Below are positions 8,608 to 17,994 of a stretch of 64,000 bases of DNA, piece by piece (the stretch's first letter is position 1; every line of letters begins with the position of its first letter). The stretch is from contig NZ_WPZO01000002.1 of the NCBI RefSeq assembly GCF_013031355.1, positions 310,001-374,000 on the forward strand, given 5' to 3'. This DNA comes from Ruegeria arenilitoris. Lineage in GTDB: Bacteria > Pseudomonadota > Alphaproteobacteria > Rhodobacterales > Rhodobacteraceae. Under the pieces are notes generated by a model. The model worked only from the letters and a program-made list of their open reading frames with translations, had not been told where the DNA came from and searched no databases. The position numbers and the translations under genes are program-made.

Positions 8608-10125
8608 TCATTTCTTTCCCGCCACTATACGGTCAAGGATGAGTGCGCAGAACAGGATTGCCAGACCTGCCAGTATGCCTTGGCCTGCCGCAGCATATTG
8701 CAGTGCTTCCAACACATCTTCGCCCAGACCTTTCGCGCCGATCAGAGACGCTACAACAACCATTGCCAGCGACATAAGAATGGTCTGGTTAACTCCGGCC
8801 ATGATCGTTTTGTGCGCCAAAGGAAGATCAACCCGCCACAGCAGGTAACGCGGCGTGGCACCAAAGGCGAGTGCAGCCTCTCGCACTGTTTCAGGCACTT
8901 GTTGCAGTCCGAGGACGGTAAAGCGGATCACCGGTGGGCTGCCAAAAATCATGGTCGCCACAACACCAGCCGGTTTGCCAGACCCAATGAAGGCAACAAC
9001 CGGGATAAGGTAGACAAAGGAGGGCATCGATTGCATGAAGTCCAGAATTGGTCGCACGATCGCAAACGCGCGCGGACGGCGCGCACAATAGATACCAAGT
9101 GGTATTCCCAGCGTGATCGAGATCAACGCGGCTGCTCCGAGCAGCGCTATGGTCGTCATTGCCTTTTCCCAGAAATCCAGCAGTCCCAGATAAGCCAGTG
9201 CTGCACCGGTAAAGATCGCAACGCGTGGTCCTGCGGAAAGGTACGCCAGCATGATGATCACCAGCGCCACTACCGGCCAGGGGGTGTCGACCAGAACGAC
9301 TTCGATCCAGTCCAGCAGCGTACGCATTCCATAGGTTAGCCCATCGAAAAAGCCGCGCCCGGCTGTTTTAGTCCACTCAAAGACAGCCTGCACGCCGTCC
9401 CCAACATTCAGTCGCCAATCGCGGTTAGTCGGGAAAGTCTTCAGAACAGCCAATGCGTCTGGCTGGGCAAACTTGATGGCCGACAATACGACAACTACTA
9501 GCGTCAGAGCGGAGGCAACGACCATTCGGGTCCCGGACCATCCATGCGCCACACTGGAATCCGAACGCCAACGCGCGAACTGACCTTCGAGCGTCCAGTT
9601 GGCCAACGATGCCGCAAGGAACTTGACCGCCAGTAGCAATACGATCCCGACCGCCAGATACGCGATTCCGGTAGAGTCTGCGCTCTGGGCGGCTTCCTGC
9701 GCTCCAGCCAGGGCACCCTCCAGTGACTCTGCTGCGCGTTTAAGGGAGTCCAAAGAAGCAGCCCCGGATTGTTCCGCCGCCTCGATCTGCTGTCTACGCA
9801 GCGCCAATGTTTGCTCGATCTGATCAGCCCGCTCACGAAACTCCCGCCCGAGATCGCCGAACAAACCCAAACCGATTTGAATGTAGGCGAGCGTCTCAAG
9901 CACCAGAAAGCCCAAGAACCACGACCAGAGTCCACGTGCCCCGAACCAGACCGGGCCGAGAATGGCCGCAGCTTTGTTTAGGGTGAACCGATAACCCGGC
10001 GCCTGCATCATGTAGGCAAAAGTTTTCTGATAATAGGCTTGGCTCTGCCCGACAAAATCGCCGATCAAACCTTCCAAACGGTCGGCGGTTTCGGGTTTGA
10101 CCTGCTGTGCATCAACGTGTTTCAT
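8608..10125 (-). CDS. Glycine betaine/proline-type ABC transporter permease
   Basis: A 505-residue inner-membrane permease. The C-terminal ~210 residues are a BPD-type permease domain with the EAA loop (EAALAFGATPRYLLWRVDLP). The N-terminal ~280 residues are unusually long for ProW: membrane segments flank a polar heptad-like stretch near residues 100-150, rich in E, Q and A. It is the last gene of the minus-strand operon GcvT-DUF1989, binding protein, ATPase, permease, and starts 10 bases after the ATPase stop. It would import betaine-type osmolytes or methylamine nutrients. The gene context favours catabolic uptake over pure osmoprotection. Confidence 0.88.
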   Translation of the reverse strand: MKHVDAQQVKPETADRLEGLIGDFVGQSQAYYQKTFAYMMQAPGYRFTLNKAAAILGPVWFGARGLWSWFLGFLVLETLAYIQIGLGLFGDLGREFRERADQIEQTLALRRQQIEAAEQSGAASLDSLKRAAESLEGALAGAQEAAQSADSTGIAYLAVGIVLLLAVKFLAASLANWTLEGQFARWRSDSSVAHGWSGTRMVVASALTLVVVVLSAIKFAQPDALAVLKTFPTNRDWRLNVGDGVQAVFEWTKTAGRGFFDGLTYGMRTLLDWIEVVLVDTPWPVVALVIIMLAYLSAGPRVAIFTGAALAYLGLLDFWEKAMTTIALLGAAALISITLGIPLGIYCARRPRAFAIVRPILDFMQSMPSFVYLIPVVAFIGSGKPAGVVATMIFGSPPVIRFTVLGLQQVPETVREAALAFGATPRYLLWRVDLPLAHKTIMAGVNQTILMSLAMVVVASLIGAKGLGEDVLEALQYAAAGQGILAGLAILFCALILDRIVAGKK

Positions 10126-10135
10126 CGTCGTCCCC

Positions 10136-11185
10136 TTATGCCTGACTGTCCTGGATGGCGCGGATGAGCCCCGCGCGGTTGATCACACCTACGGTGTTGC
10201 CATCTTGCGTAACCGCAACCACGCCGTGCCCTTCGACGCAGAGATTCATCAGGTCGGACAAGTCCATGTCCGGATGCGCTTCTTTGGCGTCGTCTGGAAC
10301 CTCGCCATGATGTGCCTCGAATTCGTCGACCGGCTTCATCACCGAATGGGCGAAGATCATGTTGAGTTTGGAGATCCCGGCGACGAAATCTGCAACGTAA
10401 TCATCGGCCGGATTCAGTATGATTTCCTCGGGTGTACCAATCTGAACAATGCGTCCATCCTTCATGATCGCGATGCGGTGGCCGATACGGATCGCCTCAT
10501 CGAGATCGTGCGTGATAAACATCGTAGTCTTGTTGAGCTTGTGGCTGAGGTCCATGAACTGATCCTGCAATTGCTTACGGATCAGCGGATCGAGGGCCGA
10601 GAAGGGCTCGTCCATCAGCAGGATCTCCGGGTCTGCAGCGATGGCCCGCGCTAGGCCGACGCGCTGCTGCATGCCACCGGACAACTCATGAGCGTATTTG
10701 TCTTCCCAGCCGTTGAGCTCCACCAACTCAAGAACGCGGTCCGCTTCTTCCCAACGACGCGCCTTCCCGGTGCCGCGAATTTCCAAGGGCATTGCAACGT
10801 TATCGCGCACTGTCCGGTGGGGCATCAGACCAAAGTTCTGGAACACCATCGCAACGCGGCGGTTCCGCAAGTCGCGAAGGCCCTCGTCGTTCAGGCCCAT
10901 CACATCATCGCCGTCCAGGTAGATATGGCCGTCGGTAGGTTCCAAAAGGCGGTTTACGTGGCGCACCAGGGTCGACTTACCCGACCCGGACAGGCCCATG
11001 ACACAAAACAGCTCACCGCGCTCAATCTCAAAGCTGGCATCGGCGACACCGACAACGCAGTTGAACTGTTCCAGCACTTCGGCCTTGCTCAGTCCTTCGC
11101 TGTGAATGGCTTTCAACGCGTCCTGCGCTCGTGCTCCGAACACCTTCCAAACGCCACGTGCATCGATTGCAATATCTGCCGTCAT
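10136..11185 (-). CDS. Glycine betaine/proline-type ABC transporter ATP-binding protein (ProV-like)
   Basis: A 349-residue ATPase. Walker A is GLSGSGKST (residues 64-72), the signature is ELSGGMQQR and Walker B is ILLMDEPFSALDP. An N-terminal ~50-residue extension precedes the core, as in ProV/OpuAA, and a CBS-like regulatory tail ends the protein (VVAVTQDGNTVGVINRAG). The start at 11185 (MTADIAIDARGVWKVFG) is chosen over a longer frame because family homology begins there. It lies between the binding-protein and permease genes, separated from the former by a GC-rich hairpin. Confidence 0.9.
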   Translation of the reverse strand: MTADIAIDARGVWKVFGARAQDALKAIHSEGLSKAEVLEQFNCVVGVADASFEIERGELFCVMGLSGSGKSTLVRHVNRLLEPTDGHIYLDGDDVMGLNDEGLRDLRNRRVAMVFQNFGLMPHRTVRDNVAMPLEIRGTGKARRWEEADRVLELVELNGWEDKYAHELSGGMQQRVGLARAIAADPEILLMDEPFSALDPLIRKQLQDQFMDLSHKLNKTTMFITHDLDEAIRIGHRIAIMKDGRIVQIGTPEEIILNPADDYVADFVAGISKLNMIFAHSVMKPVDEFEAHHGEVPDDAKEAHPDMDLSDLMNLCVEGHGVVAVTQDGNTVGVINRAGLIRAIQDSQA

Positions 11186-11218
11186 ACTGGCCCCACTTTG
11201 GTCTAGCTTGCAGATTGT

Positions 11219-11241
11219 GCCCCCGGAAACCGGCCGGGGGC
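11219..11241 (-). terminator. Intercistronic hairpin between binding-protein and ATPase genes
   Basis: An 8-bp perfect stem GCCCCCGG/CCGGGGGC with a 7-base loop lies between the binding-protein stop (11251) and the ATPase start (11185). There is no T-tract. Such hairpins commonly stabilise or partially terminate transcripts after the binding-protein gene, so that it is made in excess. The role here is inferred. Confidence 0.6.
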
Positions 11242-11250
11242 CAATTGGTG

Positions 11251-12222
11251 TCAATTGGTCTTCAGGCCAAGCCAGCCGTCGACCATATCGCCGTTCGCGG
11301 CAATCCACTCGGCGACAACCTCATCCGTGTCGCGTCCCTTGACCACGACTTCGTAGGTCAGGCCGCTGAGTTGATCAGCATCCATGTTGATGTTGCTTAG
11401 GAAAGAAGCCGCGGCCGGGTTGCGCTGCTCCAAAGACTTGGAATGGGCAACAGTTACAGTTTTTACAGGCTCGCCTGTGCTGACATGCGAATTGTTATAC
11501 CAATCCGCGTCCTGATCTGGCTGTACCATTTTGTATGTAGCCGCATCATGCTCAGGCTCTTCCAGGATCGTCACGTCATAGAGCGCGTGCACGTAGTGCG
11601 GCGCGTAGCAGTAGAAAGCAGCACCCTTTTTCTGGTCGATCTGATCTTTGAGACGCGAATAGAAGACGGTTTCATCCTCGGTAGTGGGCGTCAGAAAAGT
11701 TTCGATGCCATAGTCGCGCACGCGAACCTTGAAGGTGTTGGTTGAGGCCCAACCCGACGCGCCGACCCAAACTTCGCCCATACCGTCGCCGTCCGAGTCG
11801 AACAATTCCTGAGCCACTGGCGTGGCCAAATCGTAGATCGATTTGATGTTGTGATCTTCGACCATGTAGTTCGGAACACAAATCCCCGCGCGGCCCTCGT
11901 AGTTGCCGGAAGACAGCGCCACGGTGCCTTTCTGATCGACATATTCGTCGGTGAACGAGGATTGGTTCGGCAACCAGACATCAGGGTGCACGTCTATGTC
12001 GCCGCGCCCGCCGTCCATAGCGGCAAAAATCACGGCATTGGCACCCGGGGCATACCCGACTTCACCGCCCAGGCGTGTTTCGATGACCTGACCGATGACC
12101 CGGCTCATGATTTTGGCGCCGGGCCAGCTGGGTTCGCCCACCATGACTTTGTCTTGCGCCAACGCCGAAGTAGAACCTAAGGCGAGGGCCAATGTTGCCG
12201 TCAGTGTTGTCAGTTTCTTCAT
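11251..12222 (-). CDS. Glycine betaine-type ABC transporter substrate-binding protein (ProX/OpuAC-like)
   Basis: A 323-residue periplasmic binding protein. A Sec signal peptide covers the first ~22 residues and ends ALAQ. The mature part opens VMVGEPSWPGAKIMSRVIGQ, typical of OpuAC-domain proteins that bind quaternary amines in an aromatic box; candidate Trp/Tyr residues are visible (for example in SWPG and HPDVWLPN). Conserved features are APGANAVIFAAMDGGRGDIDVHPDVW and the late PHYVHALYD. It starts 36 bases after the upstream DUF1989-GcvT gene and precedes the ATPase. The ligand may be glycine betaine or a related methylated amine; exact specificity is not readable. Confidence 0.88.
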   Translation of the reverse strand: MKKLTTLTATLALALGSTSALAQDKVMVGEPSWPGAKIMSRVIGQVIETRLGGEVGYAPGANAVIFAAMDGGRGDIDVHPDVWLPNQSSFTDEYVDQKGTVALSSGNYEGRAGICVPNYMVEDHNIKSIYDLATPVAQELFDSDGDGMGEVWVGASGWASTNTFKVRVRDYGIETFLTPTTEDETVFYSRLKDQIDQKKGAAFYCYAPHYVHALYDVTILEEPEHDAATYKMVQPDQDADWYNNSHVSTGEPVKTVTVAHSKSLEQRNPAAASFLSNINMDADQLSGLTYEVVVKGRDTDEVVAEWIAANGDMVDGWLGLKTN

Positions 12223-12258
12223 GCCAAATTCTCCCGTTACATTGTGATGGTTGCGCCT

Positions 12259-14583
12259 TCAGGCGCGCGCCCGCGTGCGTTGCGGGTCTATGAATGGAAT
12301 GTCCGATACTGTTGCCCCCAGGCGCTTCATTCGCCCGTCAAGTTGGCCAACCTCCAGTCGGGTCCCGTTCTCTGCGTGTTCGACCGACAACCGCGCCATG
12401 GCGATCGCGTGTTCCAACGTCGGTGAGCGGGTGGCCGAAGTGACCACGCCCACCTGCCGTTCGCCTGCAAAAACAGGGGCGCCATGGGCAGGCACATCAT
12501 CACAGCCGATCAACAACCCTTTGAGCGCGCGGCGTGGCTCTCGCGCGTTTCTCTCAAGCGCGGCTTTGCCCGTAAAACTGGTTTTGTTGAGATCCACCGC
12601 AAAGCCTAGCCCAGCCTCTAACGCGTCAACACCCGGTGCAAACTCGGCATTTGCCGCGGCCAACCCGGCTTCGATCCGGATGATGTCCAGCGCCGCCGAG
12701 CCCATAGGAGTGAGCTTAAACTCTTCACCCGCCTCCATAACTGCGTCCCAGATCGCAATCGCATCGGATTTCGAGCAGAAGATTTCGTAACCCAGTTCTC
12801 CGGTATAACCCGAGCGCGCGAGCATGAACGGCGCGCCTTCCCGATCATTCAACCGCGCAATCGTAACTCCGAACCACTTCAGGTCCTCCAGCGACGGCAC
12901 ATGCGGTTGAGTGAAGACGATCTTGCGAAGAAGGTCTCGCGATTTTGGCCCCTGAATGGCAAGGTTCGGCATAGTGTTCTGTATTGCGTGCACCCGAACC
13001 TGCAGGTCCAGATCCGTAGCCAATGCCTGCAGCGTGCGACCGCTTTCCTCGGAGCCGCAGCACCAGCGGAAAATCTCGGGCGCAAGCCGAAAAAGCGTGC
13101 CGTCATCAATGACCGACCCGCTTTCGTCGCACATCAACGTGTAAGATCCGCGCCAGACCGGCAATTTGGCGACGTTTCGTGTTGTTGCCTGCTGCAGCAG
13201 TTTCTCGGCATCCGGGCCGACAATATCGAATTTGCGCAGCCCGCTCATGTCCTGCACCGTCACTGCTTCGCGACATGCCCAGTATTCACCCAACGTGCCG
13301 TGCGCTGGAAAGCTGACCGGCGTCCATAGATCACGTGCAGGCGCGAATTGTTGGGTCAAAGGGGCAAGCCGGTCATGAAATGCGGATTCCTGACTGATCG
13401 ACATCGGGGCATCTTCCTTTTCACGATAGGCAACCGCTCGCCGGATAGGTGTTTCCGGGCGGTAGATGCGGACATGCACATCCGTCGGGTTCCAGCCATT
13501 GATTGGGTCAATATCGTCTGGGCAGGCGGTCGAAACGCAAACCAGATCCTCCATCGCGCGCATGGCGACATAGTCACCGGGGCGGGAATAGGATTCTTCG
13601 GTCAGGATGTGATGCGTCGCCGGATCGATCCACGTGTTCCAGAAGAAATTGATCGCTGGCCAAGCCGCCCGACGCGCGACACCGTAAGGCGCCAGCGCTT
13701 TCGACATGTTGTCGGAACAGTTCACGTGACCGGGAAAGCCGCGCTCTTCATAACCTCGGGCGGTGCAGGCCAGACCGAACGTGTCATGCCGACCACAAGT
13801 ATCCTGCACCACATTTAGAAGTGGCCGCATTTCACGATCGTAAAACTTGTCCAGCAACCCAGGCCCAGGATAGGCGCGTCGCACCATCGACCGCGTCGCG
13901 GTCGAGTCGATCGACCACTCGGCACCGCGGTCCAACCCGTCGGAACGAAGCGCCATGAAGTCAGAGCACTGCTGACCTTCCACGTCGATGATTTGAACGA
14001 ATTCACCGGCTTTCAGCTCGTATGCGATTCCGGTCCCGCGCGGCACAGTGAACTCGTCCCGCGTGTCGCCCAAAAGCGGCGGCAGCAAAGGTCCGCTTGA
14101 AGCTGCGATTGTATGAGAAACTGCGACACAGCCAGCTCCGGTTCCTTCAATCAATCCAAAAACAGGAGTTGGCCGGATCAGCCAAACTGTAATCCGCTCG
14201 TTAGTGCGCAAAACCAGCGGCTCAGTAGAGGTGATCACCCTGGAGCGCGGAATTTCTTGTGCCGGATTTCCGCCATTTGCACCAATCCAACCCGTGATTG
14301 GTTCGCTGTTGAACTCGTTGCGATCAACTGTTCCGTTTGCTTCTAAGCCCAGATGAGCGAGCGTCGGCTTTCCGTTGCGAAATGCAACAACGTCCAGCGG
14401 ATGCGACTGCGATGTTGCTTCCAAAGATAGCAGGTCACCTGCGTCCATCTCCACGCGGATCGCTTCGCGCGATCCCAAGACATATTTTCGAACGCCCGAT
14501 GTCTCCGGAAACCCCGGAAATCTGCGCCCCGGGCTAACGAACCCGGAATTTGAGAACTCGTGTAAGACGGTCGAACCTTGCAT
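12259..14583 (-). CDS. DUF1989 - GcvT aminomethyltransferase fusion protein
   Basis: A 774-residue two-part protein. The N-terminal ~385 residues contain DUF1989 (urea carboxylase-associated) features: FVQIIDVEGQQCSDFMAL and later CVSTACPDDIDPINGWNPTD. From MSISQESAFHD onward it is a GcvT-type folate-binding aminomethyltransferase: LRKFDIVGPDAEKLLQ, ARSGYTGELGYEIF and VDLNKTSFTGKAALER. GcvT-fold proteins move one-carbon units from methylated amines to tetrahydrofolate, so a role in demethylating an imported betaine-type compound is plausible. It is the first gene of the operon with the betaine ABC transporter. The ATG at 14583 faces twin operator-like repeats and a LacI-family regulator. Confidence 0.85.
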   Translation of the reverse strand: MQGSTVLHEFSNSGFVSPGRRFPGFPETSGVRKYVLGSREAIRVEMDAGDLLSLEATSQSHPLDVVAFRNGKPTLAHLGLEANGTVDRNEFNSEPITGWIGANGGNPAQEIPRSRVITSTEPLVLRTNERITVWLIRPTPVFGLIEGTGAGCVAVSHTIAASSGPLLPPLLGDTRDEFTVPRGTGIAYELKAGEFVQIIDVEGQQCSDFMALRSDGLDRGAEWSIDSTATRSMVRRAYPGPGLLDKFYDREMRPLLNVVQDTCGRHDTFGLACTARGYEERGFPGHVNCSDNMSKALAPYGVARRAAWPAINFFWNTWIDPATHHILTEESYSRPGDYVAMRAMEDLVCVSTACPDDIDPINGWNPTDVHVRIYRPETPIRRAVAYREKEDAPMSISQESAFHDRLAPLTQQFAPARDLWTPVSFPAHGTLGEYWACREAVTVQDMSGLRKFDIVGPDAEKLLQQATTRNVAKLPVWRGSYTLMCDESGSVIDDGTLFRLAPEIFRWCCGSEESGRTLQALATDLDLQVRVHAIQNTMPNLAIQGPKSRDLLRKIVFTQPHVPSLEDLKWFGVTIARLNDREGAPFMLARSGYTGELGYEIFCSKSDAIAIWDAVMEAGEEFKLTPMGSAALDIIRIEAGLAAANAEFAPGVDALEAGLGFAVDLNKTSFTGKAALERNAREPRRALKGLLIGCDDVPAHGAPVFAGERQVGVVTSATRSPTLEHAIAMARLSVEHAENGTRLEVGQLDGRMKRLGATVSDIPFIDPQRTRARA

Positions 14584-14604
14584 GACGTTGTTAGATTCTC
14601 AGTT

Positions 14605-14641
14605 ATGAAACTAGTTACAGAGGTTGATGAAACTAGTTACA
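14605..14641. promoter_or_regulatory. Twin operator-like repeats between the betaine operon and the LacI gene
   Basis: The 15-mer ATGAAACTAGTTACA occurs at 14605-14619 and again at 14627-14641. The spacing is 22 bp, about two helical turns. Each has the palindromic core AACTAGTT, the size and symmetry of a LacI-family half-site pair. They lie between the divergent starts at 14583 and 14677, so one repressor could control both directions. Function is inferred. Confidence 0.7.
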
Positions 14642-14676
14642 TATGTCAACACTTTCGTTGAAAGCCGGCAAAATGG

Positions 14677-15717
14677 ATGCAAAATCAGGTGACACAAAAA
14701 GACCCGGCGTTGAAAAAACGCGCAAATCTCAGAGATGTCGCAAAAGCTGCGGGCGTGTCAGTCGCTACGGTGTCCCGCGTCCTGAACGAACCTGGCATAG
14801 TGAAAAGGGACACTCTGGAGAAAGTTCAGAAAGCAATAGCGGATCTTCGATTCGTCCCCAGTGCGGCTGCCAGGGCTATTAACTCGGGCCGAACGCGTTT
14901 CGTAGGCGCGCTGGTTCCGACATTGGACAACGCCATTTTCGCTCGGTTTCTTGCTGCGTTGGAACGAAAGCTCTCCGAAGATGGGCTTTCATTGATCGTG
15001 TCCACAACTGAGTCCGAACCGGTGGTTGAAGCCATCAAAGCGAAGGGGCTTGTCGATATCGGGGCAGAGGGCTTGATCGTTACCGGCGCGACACATTCCG
15101 ATGAGTTCCATGAACTTATAGAACGTACGATGATCCCCACCATCATCACATCCTACTTTGATGGTACCAATCCTCTGCCGACAATTGGGTACGACAACAA
15201 AGCCGCCGCGAAATTGGCTTTGCAGCACCTCATTGAACTTGGGCATCGGCAGATCACCGTCGTACACGGACCTGTTCACAATAATGACCGGACGCTGGCT
15301 AGGCTTTCCGGGCTGCGCTCGGTGCACTGGGAGGGCCAGCTTACGACAGTAGAGACTGACATCAGTCTTCGCGGTGGGGCGGAAGCGGCTGTGCGCATCG
15401 TAGGCAATTCGGCCAAGACTGACGCCATACTGTGTCTTTCCGACGTCGTGGCCTTAGGGGTCCTGTTCGGCCTGCAGTCGAAAGGGATAAGCGTCCCAGA
15501 AGAAATCTCATTAATGGGCTTGGACGATCTACCAAGCTCTGCCGTTGCTGTACCATCATTAACAACAGTTCACCTTCCGGTTTCCCGCATGGGCGAAAGG
15601 GCAGCCGTCGCGTTGGCGCGGTGGATTTCTACTCAGGAGAGACCGGAGGCTGAAAAGCTAGAGGCAAAATTGATCGAAAGAAACTCAACTATTCAAAACG
15701 AAACACTAAAGAAATAA
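14677..15717 (+). CDS. LacI-family transcriptional regulator
   Basis: A 346-residue repressor-type protein. The LacI helix-turn-helix is at about residues 18-38 (LRDVAKAAGVSVATVSRVLNE), followed by the hinge and a periplasmic-binding-like ligand domain (FVGALVPTLDNAIFARFLAAL; LMGLDDLPSSAVAVPSLTTV). It is divergent from the DUF1989-GcvT/betaine transporter operon, with two operator-like repeats in between. It most likely represses that operon and itself. The inducer is unknown; a betaine-type amine is the obvious guess. The ATG at 14677 is used; a nearby ATG at 14673 is out of frame. Confidence 0.9.
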   Translation: MQNQVTQKDPALKKRANLRDVAKAAGVSVATVSRVLNEPGIVKRDTLEKVQKAIADLRFVPSAAARAINSGRTRFVGALVPTLDNAIFARFLAALERKLSEDGLSLIVSTTESEPVVEAIKAKGLVDIGAEGLIVTGATHSDEFHELIERTMIPTIITSYFDGTNPLPTIGYDNKAAAKLALQHLIELGHRQITVVHGPVHNNDRTLARLSGLRSVHWEGQLTTVETDISLRGGAEAAVRIVGNSAKTDAILCLSDVVALGVLFGLQSKGISVPEEISLMGLDDLPSSAVAVPSLTTVHLPVSRMGERAAVALARWISTQERPEAEKLEAKLIERNSTIQNETLKK

Positions 15718-16694
15718 TTCTTTCTTTTGACAGTCTAAGAAGGAATCTCCAGTGGCCTTCCCTTGCAAAGTGTCGAATGCCTAAATTGGGCTAGCAGTGG
15801 TCATTTTCGTGACGTGCATTGATCGGCCAAACGAACCCTACTATCCATTTGATCGCTTTTCACCAGCCAACGTCCGCTTTCCGCAGTTGGCATCGTGCTG
15901 CACACACGAAAGGCGGAAGCGTGTCAATTGACGGGTAGGTGCTCTTTGAGGCCATTACCGCAGCATCGAAGAATGGCCGCTCTTCGTTCTGGGTCGGGAA
16001 TGCTTGACGTTTGGGTCAGAATTGAATGACGAGAAACTCTGATTTGTTGAGGTTTTGGTCGACGATTGCGCCAATTGTCAGTGACGTTCCACATATCCTG
16101 TTGAACGTCACACGAACCTGATCCAACCGTCATAGGTGGACCAGAGAGTAAGCGTACGTTCGACATTAGAAAGCACCCCAAGTCAGATTTCCTTTTAGAA
16201 ACGAATTGAGATCCAGAGCCGCAGATCATTTGCTGGAGCTCGAAGTTGGTTCCATCTGTTAGGTTTTTAGCAGGCCGCCACTTCGGCCCAAAGCGGTCAC
16301 TGGGCGCTGTGCCGTCATTCTGCAGTTGCAACCCGCATGTCTACCATTCGCTGCGCCCTGTACGAAAGGGTAGCGCGCTACTTTGCTACCCGACACCCGT
16401 CCTTCGCAGCGGTTTCGATAGTCCTTTGAATGCTGTTGTATCTTTTGAGGCCGTTCATCTGAGACAATGTAACCAAACCCACCCATTCCGGGCCTTCAAA
16501 ACACACGCACCGTCGCCCGAAGATTTAGTCACGTATGACCTGAAATACAGGTCTCAGACACGTCCAAATCCAAGTTTGAACATCCGATTGAAGGTCACTT
16601 GAACCACGTACCGAGACAGATATGTGTAGATGTGGTAATGCTTTAGCATCGTCCTGATACGTTTGAGATCGAACTGATTGGTCGGGAAGCAACT
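15718..16694. other. Non-coding stretch, no gene recognised
   Basis: 977 bases between the LacI-type gene and the cytochrome operon. All frames are short and broken and none resembles a known family. Several GC-rich imperfect palindromic patches occur (for example around 15870-15920 and 16320-16400), giving the look of decayed dispersed repeats. The promoter for the cytochrome gene should lie at the right end; I could not pick it. Confidence 0.5.
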
Positions 16695-17957
16695 ATGGTG
16701 CGTTTGTTCAAAGTTATTCTTGGAATTGTCATCTGTGCAGTGGCATTGATCGTTCTTTTCTTCTGGCTGTGGGCTGTGCCCAGTGTCGAGAACCACCCGA
16801 TCGCGACCGATGCTGAAACCATTGCGCGGGGGGAGTATTTGACCGCTGCCGGCGATTGCACGTCTTGCCACACCACCGAGGGCGGAGCTGCGTTCGCAGG
16901 CGGGCTTAAACTTGATACCCCGTTCGGTGGAATTTATTCCGCCAATATTACCCCGTCGGATGAAGGCATCAAAGGCATGAGCTCGGCCGAGTTCTACCAA
17001 GTCCTCGCTTTTGGCTCTTACAAAACCTTTCAGCCTCTCTATCCAGCAATGCCCTATCCATCATACCACTTGGTGACACGCCAGGATTCCGATGCGATGC
17101 TTGCGTATCTAATGACCCAGACGCCGGTCGACACAAGCGTTCCAAAAAACGAACTTAGCTTTCCCTTCAATATTCGACAGCTTGTGCTTTTTTGGAATGT
17201 GCTCTTTGCGAAGCGGGGGACTTACGAACCGGATACGTCCCGAGATGCTGTTTGGAACCGCGGCGCCTATCTGGTCGAAGGTCTGGGCCACTGCGGCGCC
17301 TGCCACACGCCACATAACTCCTTTGGCGCCGCTGAGCGTAGCCGGGCATTGGCGGGGGCACCGCTTGGAGATTATGAAGCGCCCGATATCCGGCCGGAGG
17401 CTCTGAAACAACGCGGATGGACTGCTGAATATCTGACCGAATTCTTCAAAACAGGACAAGGGCCCAAAGGTACAGCCTTCAAAGAAATGTATCTGGTGGT
17501 GAAGAATTCACTGTCGCAGTTGACCGATGAAGATCGGATCGCCATGGCAACCTATCTTCTGGATCTGCCATCCACCCCACGTGTCGATAGCAACGTTGAA
17601 CTTGCTGCCACAGATGGAGAGACTGCAGACCCGTATCCAGAGGGGCGGGCACTGTTTTTGAACAATTGCTCGATGTGCCACGGCCCGCGCGGCAAGGGGG
17701 TCAAAGGTGGGGCGCCTCCGCTGGCAAGCAATTCCACGATTGCACAGGTCGGGGGCCGCAATATGCTCTACGCAATTGCTAACGGATTTCCAGATTCCAG
17801 ATCCGTCCCCAATTCCAGCCCGATGCCCGCCTTCAAGGACCGCATGACCCCGACGCAGATCGCGCAATTGGCCAATTATCTTCGGCACACCTTCGCGGCC
17901 GAAACACCAGACCTGCCCAAGTTTACCGAGGCCGACGTTGAGGCGATACTGAAGTAG
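16695..17957 (+). CDS. Triheme membrane-anchored cytochrome c
   Basis: A 420-residue electron-transfer protein. One N-terminal hydrophobic helix (residues ~5-28) anchors or exports it. Three c-type heme sites are visible: CTSCH (55-59), CGACH (200-204) and CSMCH (325-329). This is the layout of the cytochrome subunit of membrane dehydrogenases (gluconate or alcohol dehydrogenase type). It lies 37 bases ahead of the SoxC-type molybdoenzyme gene in the same direction, so it is a good candidate for carrying electrons from that enzyme to the respiratory chain. The pairing is inferred. Confidence 0.88.
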   Translation: MVRLFKVILGIVICAVALIVLFFWLWAVPSVENHPIATDAETIARGEYLTAAGDCTSCHTTEGGAAFAGGLKLDTPFGGIYSANITPSDEGIKGMSSAEFYQVLAFGSYKTFQPLYPAMPYPSYHLVTRQDSDAMLAYLMTQTPVDTSVPKNELSFPFNIRQLVLFWNVLFAKRGTYEPDTSRDAVWNRGAYLVEGLGHCGACHTPHNSFGAAERSRALAGAPLGDYEAPDIRPEALKQRGWTAEYLTEFFKTGQGPKGTAFKEMYLVVKNSLSQLTDEDRIAMATYLLDLPSTPRVDSNVELAATDGETADPYPEGRALFLNNCSMCHGPRGKGVKGGAPPLASNSTIAQVGGRNMLYAIANGFPDSRSVPNSSPMPAFKDRMTPTQIAQLANYLRHTFAAETPDLPKFTEADVEAILK

Positions 17958-17994
17958 GTAGCGCCTGCCGAGGATGGGAAAAGTGGAATATGAC

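Noticed and set aside
14643-14882. 79-residue ORF overlapping the LacI gene start
   Set aside because: It is a shadow frame; the LacI helix-turn-helix lies in the other frame.
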